Below are positions 1 to 8,495 of a stretch of 64,000 nucleotides of DNA, piece after piece. Within the stretch, counting starts at the first letter, position 1, and each line of letters opens with the position of its first letter. The notes below the pieces were generated by a model. That model was not told where the DNA came from. It did not search any database and saw only the letters and a list, made by a program, of their open reading frames with translations. The translations under genes and the position numbers were made by a program. Source of the stretch: Brevibacterium permense (GTDB lineage: Bacteria > Actinomycetota > Actinomycetes > Actinomycetales > Brevibacteriaceae); assembly GCF_025506275.1 (NCBI RefSeq), contig NZ_QYCP01000085.1, forward strand, positions 1 through 64,000, read 5' to 3'.

Positions 1-12
1 TATAAGAGACAG
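1..12. other. Residual Nextera transposon adapter at the contig edge
   Basis: The first 12 bases, TATAAGAGACAG, equal the last 12 bases of the Tn5 mosaic end used in Nextera libraries (AGATGTGTATAAGAGACAG). They sit exactly at the window edge, which fits untrimmed adapter and not genome sequence. The reading frame of the first gene should be trusted only from base 13 on. Confidence 0.85.
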
Positions 13-13
13 G

Positions 14-511
14 CCCGCTCCCCCGACGCACATCCCGGAATCGCAGTTCCAGAATTTCGACATACCGGCTCCCACGATCTACGCCTGGCCGAAGGATTGG
101 GCCGTCGTCGGCAAACCGGCCGCCTTCTGGACGGATAGCGACGTCAGCTATATCGACATGACCCTGCTGACCTACGCAGTCAAGGTAAAAGTCACGCCAG
201 AACGATTCAACTGGGACTTCGGAGACGGCTCGGGCACGACCACTACTGCGAAGGGGGCGAAGCCCCTGCCCGGCGGCACACCCCAGATCGGACACGAATA
301 CCAAGAATCCGGCACAGTATCGGCGTCGATGACCGCGACATTCAGCGGAGAATTCTCGGTCGACGGCGGGCCCTGGCTCCCTATCGACGGATTCGCTCAC
401 GTCGCCAGCAACGACATCGGCATTGAGGTCTACCGCTACCACCGCTACCTTGTCGACGAAGACTGCTACTCAAATCCCCGCGGGCCGGATTGTGCCCAAT
501 CTGTCCGATGA
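14..511 (+). CDS. PKD-domain protein, 5'-truncated
   Basis: The frame is open from the window edge to the TGA at 509-511, so only the C-terminal part (about 165 residues) is present and the start lies beyond the contig end. It contains a PKD-like beta-sandwich signature, FNWDFGDGSG, followed by a HxY-type strand (GHEYQESGTV). PKD domains are extracellular, so the protein is probably secreted or surface-exposed, but the signal peptide is missing. The ATG at 158 is an internal methionine inside the domain and is unlikely to be the true start. A short imperfect GGCTCA/TGAGCC hairpin follows the stop. Function beyond an extracellular adhesive or structural module is unknown. Confidence 0.75.
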   Translation, partial: PAPPTHIPESQFQNFDIPAPTIYAWPKDWAVVGKPAAFWTDSDVSYIDMTLLTYAVKVKVTPERFNWDFGDGSGTTTTAKGAKPLPGGTPQIGHEYQESGTVSASMTATFSGEFSVDGGPWLPIDGFAHVASNDIGIEVYRYHRYLVDEDCYSNPRGPDCAQSVR

Positions 512-600
512 CGCCGTGACATTCTCATTCGGAAAGGCTCAGTCATCGGTCGGCCATGATCAGTGAGCCCTTGACGAGAGAAACCTGAAACAATGGCCCC

Positions 601-1836
601 ATGGTGTGCCGAATCAACGAGCTCCTGATCGACTCTCATTGGCCTATCGTCATCATCGGTGCGGGCCAGGCCGGACTGTCCGCAGCACATTACCTGTGGC
701 GCGACGGCCTCGCACCGGGCAAAGACTTCATCATTCTCGATGCCGGAGACGGCCCCGGTGGTGCCTGGCGAGAACGGTGGGACTCGTTGACCCTGGGCAC
801 CACCAACCACATCTCCGACCTGCCTGGGTTTCCTCTCGGACGTCCCGACCCGAACATCCCCGCCTCGGAAGTCGTGTCTGACTATTACTCCCGCTTCGAA
901 CGCGAACTCGAACTCTGCGTCATCCGCCCGGCTGAAGTGGACACCGTCCGTTCCGAAGGACCCGGACAGGGACGGTTCACCATCACCGCCACCATCGACG
1001 GTGAACACGTGACGCTTTCCAGCAACTACCTCATCAACGCAACCGGCACGTGGACCCAGCCTTACGTCCCCTTCGTCCCCGGCATCGCGGAGTTCGAGGG
1101 CCACCAGCTGCATACCGTGAACTTCCGTGACGTCGAGGACTTCCGGGGACTGCGCACGCTCGTCGTCGGCGGCGGAATCTCCGCCACGCAGTTTCTCCTC
1201 GAACTCGCCGAAGTGACCGACACTCTTTGGGCCACACGCCGTCCCCCGAACTTCACGTCCAGGGAATTCGACGGCCGATGGGGACTTGAGGTCGAACGAG
1301 CCGTTCGCGAACGAACTCTGTCCGGTCTAGCCCCAGCCAGCGTTGTCCGCACGACTGGCCTGCCGATCCGCAGAGAGTTCCGGGACGGAATCGACTCGGG
1401 AGTTCTGGTATCTCGAGGCATGTTCGACCGCATCCTTCCCCACGGCGTTCACTTCCCCGGACTCGGCGACACCGAGCTTCCGGCCACGTCGGAAGGCTTG
1501 GGCCCTTCGGCCAGCGACTACCTGGCAGTGCCCGAATCATGGGCGCCGTTCGACGAACCCCGTGTCGAAGAGGTCGACGTGATCTTCTGGAACACCGGGT
1601 TCCGAGCAGCACTCAAACACCTTGCGCCGCTGCGCCTGCGCACACCGGATGGCGGAATCTCCATGGAAACCGAGGTCGCGGTCAAAGACGATCCGCGGCT
1701 GTTCCTCGTCGGCTACGGATCCGCCAGTTCCACGGTCGGCGCGACCAGGGCCGGAAGGATAGCGGCCCGAGAACTGCTCAAACGCATGTCTGACAGTCGG
1801 CAGCCTCAGCGCAGGTCTGGGGCTTTGAGCACCTGA
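601..1836 (+). CDS. FAD/NAD(P)-dependent flavoprotein monooxygenase
   Basis: A 411-residue class B-type flavoprotein. The FAD-binding Rossmann motif GAGQAGLSA is at residues 20-28. The arrangement GGAWRERW near 53-60 is typical of Baeyer-Villiger or YUC/CzcO-like monooxygenases. ATGTW at 147-151 precedes a second nucleotide-binding glycine motif, VVGGGISA, at about 188-195, which should bind NAD(P)H. The substrate cannot be told from sequence. No clear ribosome binding site precedes the ATG; a GTG follows it directly at 604. Its 3' end overlaps the convergent lipoprotein gene by 31 nt. Confidence 0.85.
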   Translation: MVCRINELLIDSHWPIVIIGAGQAGLSAAHYLWRDGLAPGKDFIILDAGDGPGGAWRERWDSLTLGTTNHISDLPGFPLGRPDPNIPASEVVSDYYSRFERELELCVIRPAEVDTVRSEGPGQGRFTITATIDGEHVTLSSNYLINATGTWTQPYVPFVPGIAEFEGHQLHTVNFRDVEDFRGLRTLVVGGGISATQFLLELAEVTDTLWATRRPPNFTSREFDGRWGLEVERAVRERTLSGLAPASVVRTTGLPIRREFRDGIDSGVLVSRGMFDRILPHGVHFPGLGDTELPATSEGLGPSASDYLAVPESWAPFDEPRVEEVDVIFWNTGFRAALKHLAPLRLRTPDGGISMETEVAVKDDPRLFLVGYGSASSTVGATRAGRIAARELLKRMSDSRQPQRRSGALST

Positions 1837-2471
1837 TCGCCAAAGCGAACCGTCGGCAGAATCTGTCGGAACTGTTCTTGAGCCTCGGTGTCATCGGCTT
1901 GCGCGAGCATGTCGACGCTGACCTTGAAAAGCCTGCCATCGACGGATATTCCGGCAACGGCACCGAAGATCACTGAGTGCTCTTTGTCGACAGCTCGCAT
2001 GTCATCGGGTGCCAGTGCACCGTGGAAGACCCAGTACTCTCCACCGCTGAGTGATCCGGTGGACTCACTGGTCTTGGACGACCCCGAGGTGCTGAACATT
2101 CTCTCCCGCGCCTTGCCCACCAATTCTTGAGGAGACGATTCGTCGTCATCGATGCAGTTGACAGTGATGATCGCGCCTGATTCGGCTTCGTAGAGCCGAT
2201 AGCCGTCGTAGCCGGACCCATCCGCCCAATCGGCGCCCAAGGCCAATCTGACTTCGACGGGGCATTGCCCACCCAGGTCGACAGTGGTCTCGCTCATCCC
2301 GTCGGGAATCGTCGGGCCGGTTGCCGTCGGCGAATGTGACTGTCCGTCGCCGATTCCCACATTCGCTGGCTTGGATCCTGCATCTTCGGAGCTGCTGACC
2401 CGGAATGCCGAACATCCACTGAGAGTCAGCCCCAAGGCCAGCGTCACCGCTACGAGTGGTCTGTTCATCAT
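1806..2471 (-). CDS. Lipoprotein of unknown function
   Basis: A 221-residue predicted lipoprotein. The N-terminus is a lipoprotein signal peptide ending in the lipobox LSGC with the lipidated cysteine at residue 20. A Ser/Thr/Gly-rich linker of about 30 residues follows, then a domain with a few cysteines (GGQCPVEV, VNCIDDD). No family was recognised. GAAGG lies a few nucleotides before the start and is a plausible ribosome binding site. It converges on and overlaps the upstream monooxygenase gene by 31 nt. Confidence 0.8.
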   Translation of the reverse strand: MMNRPLVAVTLALGLTLSGCSAFRVSSSEDAGSKPANVGIGDGQSHSPTATGPTIPDGMSETTVDLGGQCPVEVRLALGADWADGSGYDGYRLYEAESGAIITVNCIDDDESSPQELVGKARERMFSTSGSSKTSESTGSLSGGEYWVFHGALAPDDMRAVDKEHSVIFGAVAGISVDGRLFKVSVDMLAQADDTEAQEQFRQILPTVRFGDQVLKAPDLR

Positions 2472-2572
2472 CGTCTGCCTTCACTCGATCGGGAGGTCCT
2501 CCACATCGTACCCAATCATCTGGTCGTCCCCGGTCTCTGGCGCAAGCATCAACTGCCGCCTAGCCTGGACTC

Positions 2573-3289
2573 ATGACTGAGATCCCGCTTTTCGATGACT
2601 CCGCTATCAACCGAGTGCTCTGCGTGGTCGCCCACCCTGACGATATGGAATACGGGGGTTCGGCAGCCGTGTCGAAATGGACCGATGAGGGCAAAGAAAT
2701 CGCCTATCTTCTGCTCACCCGAGGAGAAGCAGGAATCCGGGACATGAGCCCGGAGGAAGTGGCACCGCTACGAGCCGAGGAACAGCGTCGGGCATGCAAT
2801 ATCGTCGGCGTCGACGATCTGGAGATCCTCGACTTCCCGGATGGTCTGCTGGAACCCACGCACGAGCTGCGTCGGGCAATCGCGCGGAAGATCCGCGCGT
2901 TCCGCCCGAATGCGGTTGTCGTGACCACCTTCGACCTCCAAATGCAGTGGGGGCTCAATCATGTCGACCACCGCCATGCCGGAGTTGCCACCGTCGACGC
3001 AATTCGCGATGCGGACAATCCCTGGGTCTTCACCGATCTCAAGGATGAGGGACTTGAAACGTGGAAGGCAGATCGGCTGCTCATCAATGGCGCCCAGCCC
3101 ACTCACGCCGTGGCGCTTACCGCGGAGCACGTCGACCGTGGTGTGCGATCGCTTGAGGCACACAAGGTCTATTTGGACGCCCTCGGCGATCATCCGGCGC
3201 CGAAGGATATGATCCCCGGCATCGCCACGAGCGGTGGAGAACTCGCCGGCGTCGACTATGCCCTGCCGATCACAGTCGTCGATATGTGA
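2573..3289 (+). CDS. PIG-L family zinc-dependent deacetylase
   Basis: A 238-residue LmbE/PIG-L family protein. The metal motif AHPDD is at residues 20-24 and the distal histidine motif NHVDHRH at 129-135. Members de-N-acetylate GlcNAc-containing substrates: MshB in mycothiol synthesis, Mca on mycothiol conjugates, and others on antibiotics. At 238 residues it is shorter than typical MshB (about 300), so a specific mycothiol role is not claimed. A TAGCCT hexamer at 2561-2566 lies 6 nt before the ATG, which suggests a leaderless transcript. A strong terminator follows the gene. Confidence 0.9.
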   Translation: MTEIPLFDDSAINRVLCVVAHPDDMEYGGSAAVSKWTDEGKEIAYLLLTRGEAGIRDMSPEEVAPLRAEEQRRACNIVGVDDLEILDFPDGLLEPTHELRRAIARKIRAFRPNAVVVTTFDLQMQWGLNHVDHRHAGVATVDAIRDADNPWVFTDLKDEGLETWKADRLLINGAQPTHAVALTAEHVDRGVRSLEAHKVYLDALGDHPAPKDMIPGIATSGGELAGVDYALPITVVDM

Positions 3290-3363
3290 GCACTTAGCCA
3301 ATTGCTCCTCGTCAGCAGCCGGCGCTCCGAACCACTTCGACCGGCACGCTGCTGATATAGAAC

Positions 3364-3397
3364 AACCGGGCGGGACGCGTGTGCGTCCCGCCCGGTT
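3364..3397. terminator. Bidirectional transcription terminator
   Basis: A perfect 15-bp GC-rich inverted repeat (3364-3378 and 3383-3397) with a 4-nt loop lies between the convergent PIG-L and tpx genes. It ends in paired A/T bases on both sides, so it can serve either strand. Confidence 0.9.
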
Positions 3398-3436
3398 CGT
3401 ACTTCGCGGGTCTGCCATCGGCCCGCGGAGAGAAGA

Positions 3437-3937
3437 TCAGGCTCCCAGAGCTTCGATTGCCGAATCGTAGTCGGGTTCGGTGGTGATCTCGTCAACGAGC
3501 TGCGTGTACGTCACAGTGCCCTTCTCGTCGAGGACGACGACGGACCGGGCAAGCAGACCAGCGAGCGGACCGTCGACCATGGTCACACCGAAATCCTTGC
3601 CGAACGAGCTGCGGAACCCCGATGCCGTCACGACGTTCTCGATGCCTTCGGCGCCGCAGAAGCGAGCCTGGGCGAACGGAAGGTCGTTGGACACGCAGAG
3701 GACGGTGGTGTTCTCCAGGCCGGAGGCAAGTTCGTTGAACTTGCGCACCGAGGCGGCGCAGACTCCCGTATCGAGGCTGGGGAAGATGTTGAGCACGACG
3801 CGCTTGCCCGAATTGTCCTGTGAGTTCACATCACCGAGGTCGGCGCCGACGAGGCTGAATGCCGGGGCCTGTTCGCCCTTAGCGGGCAGTTCGCCGACGG
3901 TCTTGACCGGAGATCCCTGAAATGCTGTGTTGGCCAT
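3437..3937 (-). CDS. tpx: Thiol peroxidase (Tpx)
   Basis: A 166-residue atypical 2-Cys peroxiredoxin that reduces hydrogen and alkyl peroxides in the cytoplasm using thioredoxin. The peroxidatic cysteine is C60 in [13 protein letters not shown] and the resolving cysteine C94 in QARFCGAEG, matching the C61/C95 spacing of E. coli Tpx. Length and the N-terminal TAFQGSPV motif fit the family over the whole length. AAGGAGAG precedes the ATG and is a good ribosome binding site. It is monocistronic, with the terminator at 3364-3397 downstream. Confidence 0.97.
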   Translation of the reverse strand: MANTAFQGSPVKTVGELPAKGEQAPAFSLVGADLGDVNSQDNSGKRVVLNIFPSLDTGVCAASVRKFNELASGLENTTVLCVSNDLPFAQARFCGAEGIENVVTASGFRSSFGKDFGVTMVDGPLAGLLARSVVVLDEKGTVTYTQLVDEITTEPDYDSAIEALGA

Positions 3938-4022
3938 GCTTGTCTCTCTCCTTCTTCAGAGCTGACTACTGTCACTCTCACTCTACGTGAGACTGCGCCG
4001 AGGGGAACCTGATGAACGCGGA

Positions 4023-4038
4023 GCGGTCATTCGACCGC
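4023..4038 (-). terminator. Possible weak terminator hairpin after the 5'-nucleotidase gene
   Basis: A perfect 6-bp GC stem (GCGGTC/GACCGC) with a 4-nt loop lies about 40 nt past the stop of the gene at 4077-6275. There is no clear T-tract, so support is weak. Confidence 0.35.
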
Positions 4039-4076
4039 CTCTCGGACCGTGACTCCCACCGGTGGCCGACAGCCGC

Positions 4077-6275
4077 TCAGCGACGACGGCGACGTGAGAC
4101 GACCACCAAAGCACCACCGAGAGCGATTATCGCGGCAGCGATGCCGATGCTTGTGGCAACCTCGAGGCCTGTCCGCGGCAGATTGGCTCCGCCGCCGGCG
4201 CCGGCAGCCGAGTCATCTGCTTCGGCACCATCAGAGTTGCCGTCCATTGCGCCACCGTCGGAGGCGCCGTTCGTCGAATCATCGTCCTCGGCTGGTGCTC
4301 CTCCGACGTTGTCCTCTCCATCAGAGCTTCCGGAACTCCCGGAACCCGCGCAGTCGGAGGCCCCACCGGAATCGGACTCGCCACCGGCAGACGCATTCGC
4401 GCCTGCCTCGGCAGTGGCTTCGCCGGAGCTGTCGGAATCCTCGGCGCCATTGGAACCATCATCGTCTCCGCCTGGTGCACGGCTGCTGGTCACGACTTGC
4501 CAGTTCTCGTCGAAGAAGTCGGCGGGGTCGACGATCTGCTTCTCCTCTGCCCAGTCGATGAGTGCCTGACGCACCTCGACCTGTTCGTTGTAGACCTCTT
4601 TGAGCCCGTCGACGGGATAGCCGCCTCCACCGGACTGGCGATAGTTGTTGATGGCGAGAATGAACCGGTCATCGTCTCCGATTTCGCTGCCGTCAGACTG
4701 CGTGAGGTTCTCGATCCTCTCCCCGGTCGGTTTGGAGACATTGATGTCGTAGTCGATTCCGGCCAGAGCATCGTAGTTGTAGTCCGGGATCGGAGATTCT
4801 GAGACTTCGTCGATCGCGTTCGTGCCGTCGACCGGGTCGAACTCGGCGCCGTCCTCGGTCTGTTTGAAATAGCGTGCCGAGAATTCGAGGTAGTCGCGCA
4901 GTTGAGCACCGTTGATCTCGACACCGGCAAGAGTGTTGTCGTAGACGTAGAGTCCAGCCACATCGCGGATCGTGATGTCGCCGGCCGGGAACTCTGCGGT
5001 GCGGCTGAAGGGTGATGCCTGCGAGATCACGGGAAGTTCGGCATAGTCCGTTCCCTTCAGCCCTTCTTCAACCGTCTCGGTCTGGACGTGGGAGATGAAG
5101 TCGAGAATTGCCGAGTCTTCATAGTAGGAGGTCTTCGCCGATAGTGTTTCGGTGACCGATCCGATCTTCGTGTTCACGTAGTCGATCGTGGCCTGGTGCT
5201 GCTCATCGACGAGGTCTTTGACCTCCTGGTCCTCAGCGACCTCCCCTTGTGTGGCAAGAGCGTCTGCGTGCGGCGCGGTCTCGCCCCAGTCCACGTGGTG
5301 GGTGTCAAGGTTGATCGGCAGTCCCACCTCAGATACCGACCGTGCCCAATAGTTCGGTTGGGTGATGAGCACCTGGGTGCCGTCGTCACGGGTCACGACC
5401 TGACTGGGTTCGTTCTGATGAGTATGGCCGGCGACGAGGACATCAACTCCGGGCACTTTCGCTACCGAGGTGCTGACGTTCTCCTGCAGCTGGTCCGGAT
5501 CCCAGCTCTGTCCCTTAGGATCCTTGCCAGAGTGAGACAGTACGACGATGACGTCTGCGCCCTGCTGTTTCATCTCGGGCACGTACTTCTGTGCCGTCTC
5601 GACTGGATCGTCGAAGTGCACCTTCCCGGACAGGTTGTTCTTGTCCCAGATGCGGCTGCCGGGAGTGGTCACGCCGAGAACACCGACGGTGATCGTCTCA
5701 CCATCGACCTGCTTGTCGACCATCGCATACGGGTCCAAATGGGTCTGTCCGTCGGCATCGTCGACGACATTGGCTCCGAGCAGAGGAAAGTCGACCTGGT
5801 CGCGATAGGTGGCCAGCAGATCGAGGCCATAGTTGAATTCGTGGTTGCCGACGACCTGTGCGTCGTATCCCAGGTGGTTAAAGGTCTTGGCCAGAGGGTG
5901 AGTTTGGCCACTCGTCGTGATCGGCTCCTGTTTAGCGAAGTAGTAGGCCAATGGATTGCCTTGGATCGTGTCACCGTTGTCGACGAGTAGCACGGAATCG
6001 GCACCTTTGTCCTCGCGCACACCCTTGATGAGAGTCGAGGCCCGGGATATACCCAGCTCCTCCCCGGCCGGGTAGGGCTTGTTCGCGAAGTAGTCCCAGT
6101 TGAGCACGTTGCCGTGAACGTCGGTAGTCGCCAACAGAGTCAGTTCTCCGGTCGTCGCCGCCTGAGAGTCGGCAGGGGCATCGGCACCGCCGAGGCCGGT
6201 CGCGGAGGCGGCCGCGGGGGCGGTGACGATGAGAGCGAGGGCCAGTGTGGACGAGGTCAGGGGGCGCAGACGCAT
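4077..6275 (-). CDS. Cell-wall-anchored 5'-nucleotidase/2',3'-cyclic phosphodiesterase
   Basis: A 732-residue surface metallophosphoesterase. A signal peptide covers about 1-25. The N-terminal calcineurin-like domain carries the metal motifs TDVHGN (51-56), VDNGDTIQGN, GNHEFNYG, LSHSGKD and GHTHQNEP. The C-terminal 5'-nucleotidase substrate domain follows. A Gly/Asp/Ser-rich wall-spanning stretch leads to LPRTG (699-703), a hydrophobic helix and an RRRRR tail, a sortase signal. It probably releases nucleoside and phosphate from extracellular nucleotides. GGAG precedes the ATG. No sortase gene is in the window. Confidence 0.93.
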   Translation of the reverse strand: MRLRPLTSSTLALALIVTAPAAASATGLGGADAPADSQAATTGELTLLATTDVHGNVLNWDYFANKPYPAGEELGISRASTLIKGVREDKGADSVLLVDNGDTIQGNPLAYYFAKQEPITTSGQTHPLAKTFNHLGYDAQVVGNHEFNYGLDLLATYRDQVDFPLLGANVVDDADGQTHLDPYAMVDKQVDGETITVGVLGVTTPGSRIWDKNNLSGKVHFDDPVETAQKYVPEMKQQGADVIVVLSHSGKDPKGQSWDPDQLQENVSTSVAKVPGVDVLVAGHTHQNEPSQVVTRDDGTQVLITQPNYWARSVSEVGLPINLDTHHVDWGETAPHADALATQGEVAEDQEVKDLVDEQHQATIDYVNTKIGSVTETLSAKTSYYEDSAILDFISHVQTETVEEGLKGTDYAELPVISQASPFSRTAEFPAGDITIRDVAGLYVYDNTLAGVEINGAQLRDYLEFSARYFKQTEDGAEFDPVDGTNAIDEVSESPIPDYNYDALAGIDYDINVSKPTGERIENLTQSDGSEIGDDDRFILAINNYRQSGGGGYPVDGLKEVYNEQVEVRQALIDWAEEKQIVDPADFFDENWQVVTSSRAPGGDDDGSNGAEDSDSSGEATAEAGANASAGGESDSGGASDCAGSGSSGSSDGEDNVGGAPAEDDDSTNGASDGGAMDGNSDGAEADDSAAGAGGGANLPRTGLEVATSIGIAAAIIALGGALVVVSRRRRR

Positions 6276-6390
6276 GAGTCTCCAGAGAACTGGTCAAAGA
6301 GGGTGAAAGTGATCCAACTCTCTTACCCTAGTGGGCGCTGATCGTATTCTGAATGGATCTTGAGAGAAATTTGTACAAACTCTCTTGCGT

Positions 6391-7398
6391 TCACACTGTG
6401 GTGGAATCGGCTCCATCAGCCTCATCCTTCGCGGACGCAAATTTCGCCTCGACGATGATGAGGATGACGACGACGGCCGCGCCGAGGACCGCAAGTAAAA
6501 TCGGACCGAGTACCGGATCGACGGGGGCCAGCAGGCCGCCCGCTCCGTGTTGTTCGCCGTCGGCGCCCACCTCCGCAGGTGACTGCCACGGCCAGAGCGC
6601 GCGGAGGGAACCGAACATCAGACCTGCCATGACGATGAGGGTCCACCACCGGTGATTGTGCAGGAAGTATTTGAGGATGTTGACGAAGACCGCCAGGCCG
6701 AGGATCGCGCCGAGCATGAATATTCCGAGGTACCCGAAATCGCGCGAGTCGACGGCCCGCAGCGTGGTCGAGTACATGCCCACTGCCAGCAGGAAGAACG
6801 ATCCGGACACTCCTGGAACGACGAGTGCGCAGATGGCGATCGAGGCGACGAAGAAGACGGCGATGAGCGGTGGATTCTCCACGTCTGCCCCACCTGCCAG
6901 ACTCGTCATCCAGAATGCAAGAACAGCGGCGACGATGAACGCCAGAACGCCGAGGAGCACCGGCTGCCGTAAGGAACGGGCCGGCAACATCCTCAACGGC
7001 ACCGCTATGCTGGCGGCGACAAGACCGAAGAACAGACCCCGGGAGAGTTCGGGGTTGCTGGTGACGAAGCCTTCCATGACACCGGCGATGGTGAACACTG
7101 CCGCGCCCATGCCCAACAGAACAGGGATGACGAGGAACCAGTCGGTGCGCCGCAGTTCCGCCAGTGCCCCCGCGGCACGGTTCGGTCCCGTCACGAGGGT
7201 CTTCGCGGCCGAAACGACGTGAGATGCGGAGTCGATGAGCTGGTCGTACACTCCGGTGACCAAGGCGATGGTTCCGCCGGAGACCCCGGGCACGAGTTCG
7301 GCGCTGCCGATGAGGAAGCCCCGGATCAGGTCGAGCGGGAGGAGCGCTTTGGATCTCTTCGGCGCAGTGTCGGTATCGGTCGGCGGGGAGTTCGTCAT
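6391..7398 (-). CDS. DUF368 membrane protein, PopT-type polyprenyl-phosphate translocase
   Basis: A 335-residue integral membrane protein with about 8-9 hydrophobic segments. The family signature occurs twice as an internal duplication: IGSAELVPGVSGGTIAL near residues 32-48 and the second PGVSGSFFLL near 195. DUF368 proteins (PopT) were identified as transporters that recycle undecaprenyl phosphate across the membrane for wall synthesis. TAGGCT at 7406-7411 lies 7 nt before the ATG and the spacer is SD-like (GGAAGGT), so leaderless or SD-driven translation are both possible. It lies upstream of the 5'-nucleotidase gene on the same strand. Confidence 0.88.
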   Translation of the reverse strand: MTNSPPTDTDTAPKRSKALLPLDLIRGFLIGSAELVPGVSGGTIALVTGVYDQLIDSASHVVSAAKTLVTGPNRAAGALAELRRTDWFLVIPVLLGMGAAVFTIAGVMEGFVTSNPELSRGLFFGLVAASIAVPLRMLPARSLRQPVLLGVLAFIVAAVLAFWMTSLAGGADVENPPLIAVFFVASIAICALVVPGVSGSFFLLAVGMYSTTLRAVDSRDFGYLGIFMLGAILGLAVFVNILKYFLHNHRWWTLIVMAGLMFGSLRALWPWQSPAEVGADGEQHGAGGLLAPVDPVLGPILLAVLGAAVVVILIIVEAKFASAKDEADGADSTTV

Positions 7399-7442
7399 AC
7401 CTTCCAGCCTATTTGATCCACCGCGTGAAGATGAGTCGCGAC

Positions 7443-7961
7443 TCAGTCGCCGATCTCACCGTCGATGTCTTCGCGCAGGATGTCCGCATGACCTGCGTGC
7501 CGTGCGTACTCTTCGATGAGATGGATGAGGATCCATCGGACGTTGAACTTCTCTCCGTCACGATCTCCTCGTGCGGTGAGTGTGTCGAGGTCGACCACCT
7601 CGGCGAGGATTTCACGGGACTTCTGACAGGCCTGCTCGTGGTCATCCAGGAGCTCGTCCGCGGTCATCCCTGACGCCGACTCGAAATCCCAATCGCGGTC
7701 GCTGTTCCAGTCGACGCTCGACCACGGCTCCCCCAGTTCTCTGCCCTGCAGGACTTCGGCGAACCAGCTCTCCTCGACGAGTGTGAGATGGCGGAGGATG
7801 CCGCCGATCGTCAGAGACGATGAGGCCACGGTGTGGTTGAGCTGCTCGGGCGTCAGCCCGTCGACCTTGCGTCTGACCACCTGCCGGAAGTAGTCGACGA
7901 ATTCTTCGAGCCCGCGACGTTCGTTCGGGGCGTTGCTCGGATCGGTCAATGGCAGGTTCAT
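7443..7961 (-). CDS. DinB/DUF664 family protein
   Basis: A 172-residue DUF664 member of the DinB-like four-helix superfamily. Family marks are the helix LTIGGILRHLTLVEESWF and the C-terminal IEEYARHAGHADILRE, which supply the histidines that usually bind a metal. Relatives are mycothiol- or bacillithiol-dependent transferases and isomerases, but the substrate here is unknown. It lies downstream of the VOC gene on the same strand. Two further DinB-like genes occur in the window (39915-40496, 53531-54025). Confidence 0.85.
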   Translation of the reverse strand: MNLPLTDPSNAPNERRGLEEFVDYFRQVVRRKVDGLTPEQLNHTVASSSLTIGGILRHLTLVEESWFAEVLQGRELGEPWSSVDWNSDRDWDFESASGMTADELLDDHEQACQKSREILAEVVDLDTLTARGDRDGEKFNVRWILIHLIEEYARHAGHADILREDIDGEIGD

Positions 7962-8016
7962 GCTGAGCCTCTCTGATCATGCAGACGGCCTGATGTTCGA
8001 ACCAGGCGGGTGAGGC

Positions 8017-8388
8017 TCAGTCTAGTTTTCGCCGACCGACGTCGAAGAGATTTCCTTCGGGATCTTTCAGAGTCGTCCATTCGATCCCATATTCATCGAA
8101 AGACGCGAGCTTATGTGCGCCCAAGGAGACTGCGCGGTCGACGTCCGCCGGATAGTGCGGATCGTCGAGGTCGATGTGCAGCGGGTTCTTCCCCTCTGCG
8201 CGTTCGTCGACTTTGAGGAAGAGCATTCCCGGGGTCGGTGACTCGCTGTTGTGGACTCCCCCGATGCTCGCAACGAACTCGTTGGCGCCGGGATCGATGT
8301 CGGCACCGAGGAGATCCGCCCAAAAGATCGATTGGGCTTCCACATCGAGGCAGTCGAAAGTGATGCTCAAAGATGCCAGCGACGCCAT
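8017..8388 (-). CDS. VOC family (glyoxalase-like) protein
   Basis: A 123-residue protein of the vicinal oxygen chelate fold with paired beta-alpha-beta-beta-beta modules: ITFDCLDVEAQSIFWADLLG at the N-terminus and WTTLKDPEGNLFDVG at the C-terminus. The start was set at the ATG at 8386-8388 because AAAGGA lies 9 nt upstream; the longer open frame to 8454 has no such support. Reaction unknown. VOC and DinB genes are also adjacent at 39.4-40.5 kb, a repeated pairing in this window. Confidence 0.85.
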   Translation of the reverse strand: MASLASLSITFDCLDVEAQSIFWADLLGADIDPGANEFVASIGGVHNSESPTPGMLFLKVDERAEGKNPLHIDLDDPHYPADVDRAVSLGAHKLASFDEYGIEWTTLKDPEGNLFDVGRRKLD

Positions 8389-8495
8389 GAGCGCGGTCCT
8401 TTCGCAGTCGGATAGGTATTGACCCGACTCTAGAGCACCCCACCGACATGACAAGTCGAAAGCGTCATCGTCGGTTATCCGCCGTCATCGTCGCG

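Noticed and set aside
536-569. GGCTCA/TGAGCC hairpin after the PKD gene
   Set aside because: Only 6 bp with a 22-nt loop and no T-run, so a terminator call is not supported.
2573-3289. mshB, mycothiol deacetylase
   Set aside because: The PIG-L motifs fit, but the protein is clearly shorter than typical MshB and there is no mycothiol gene beside it, so only the family is claimed.
7981-8016. GGTTCGAAC motif resembling a tRNA T-loop between 7961 and 8017
   Set aside because: The gap is only about 55 bp, too short for a tRNA, and no acceptor or anticodon stem can be drawn.
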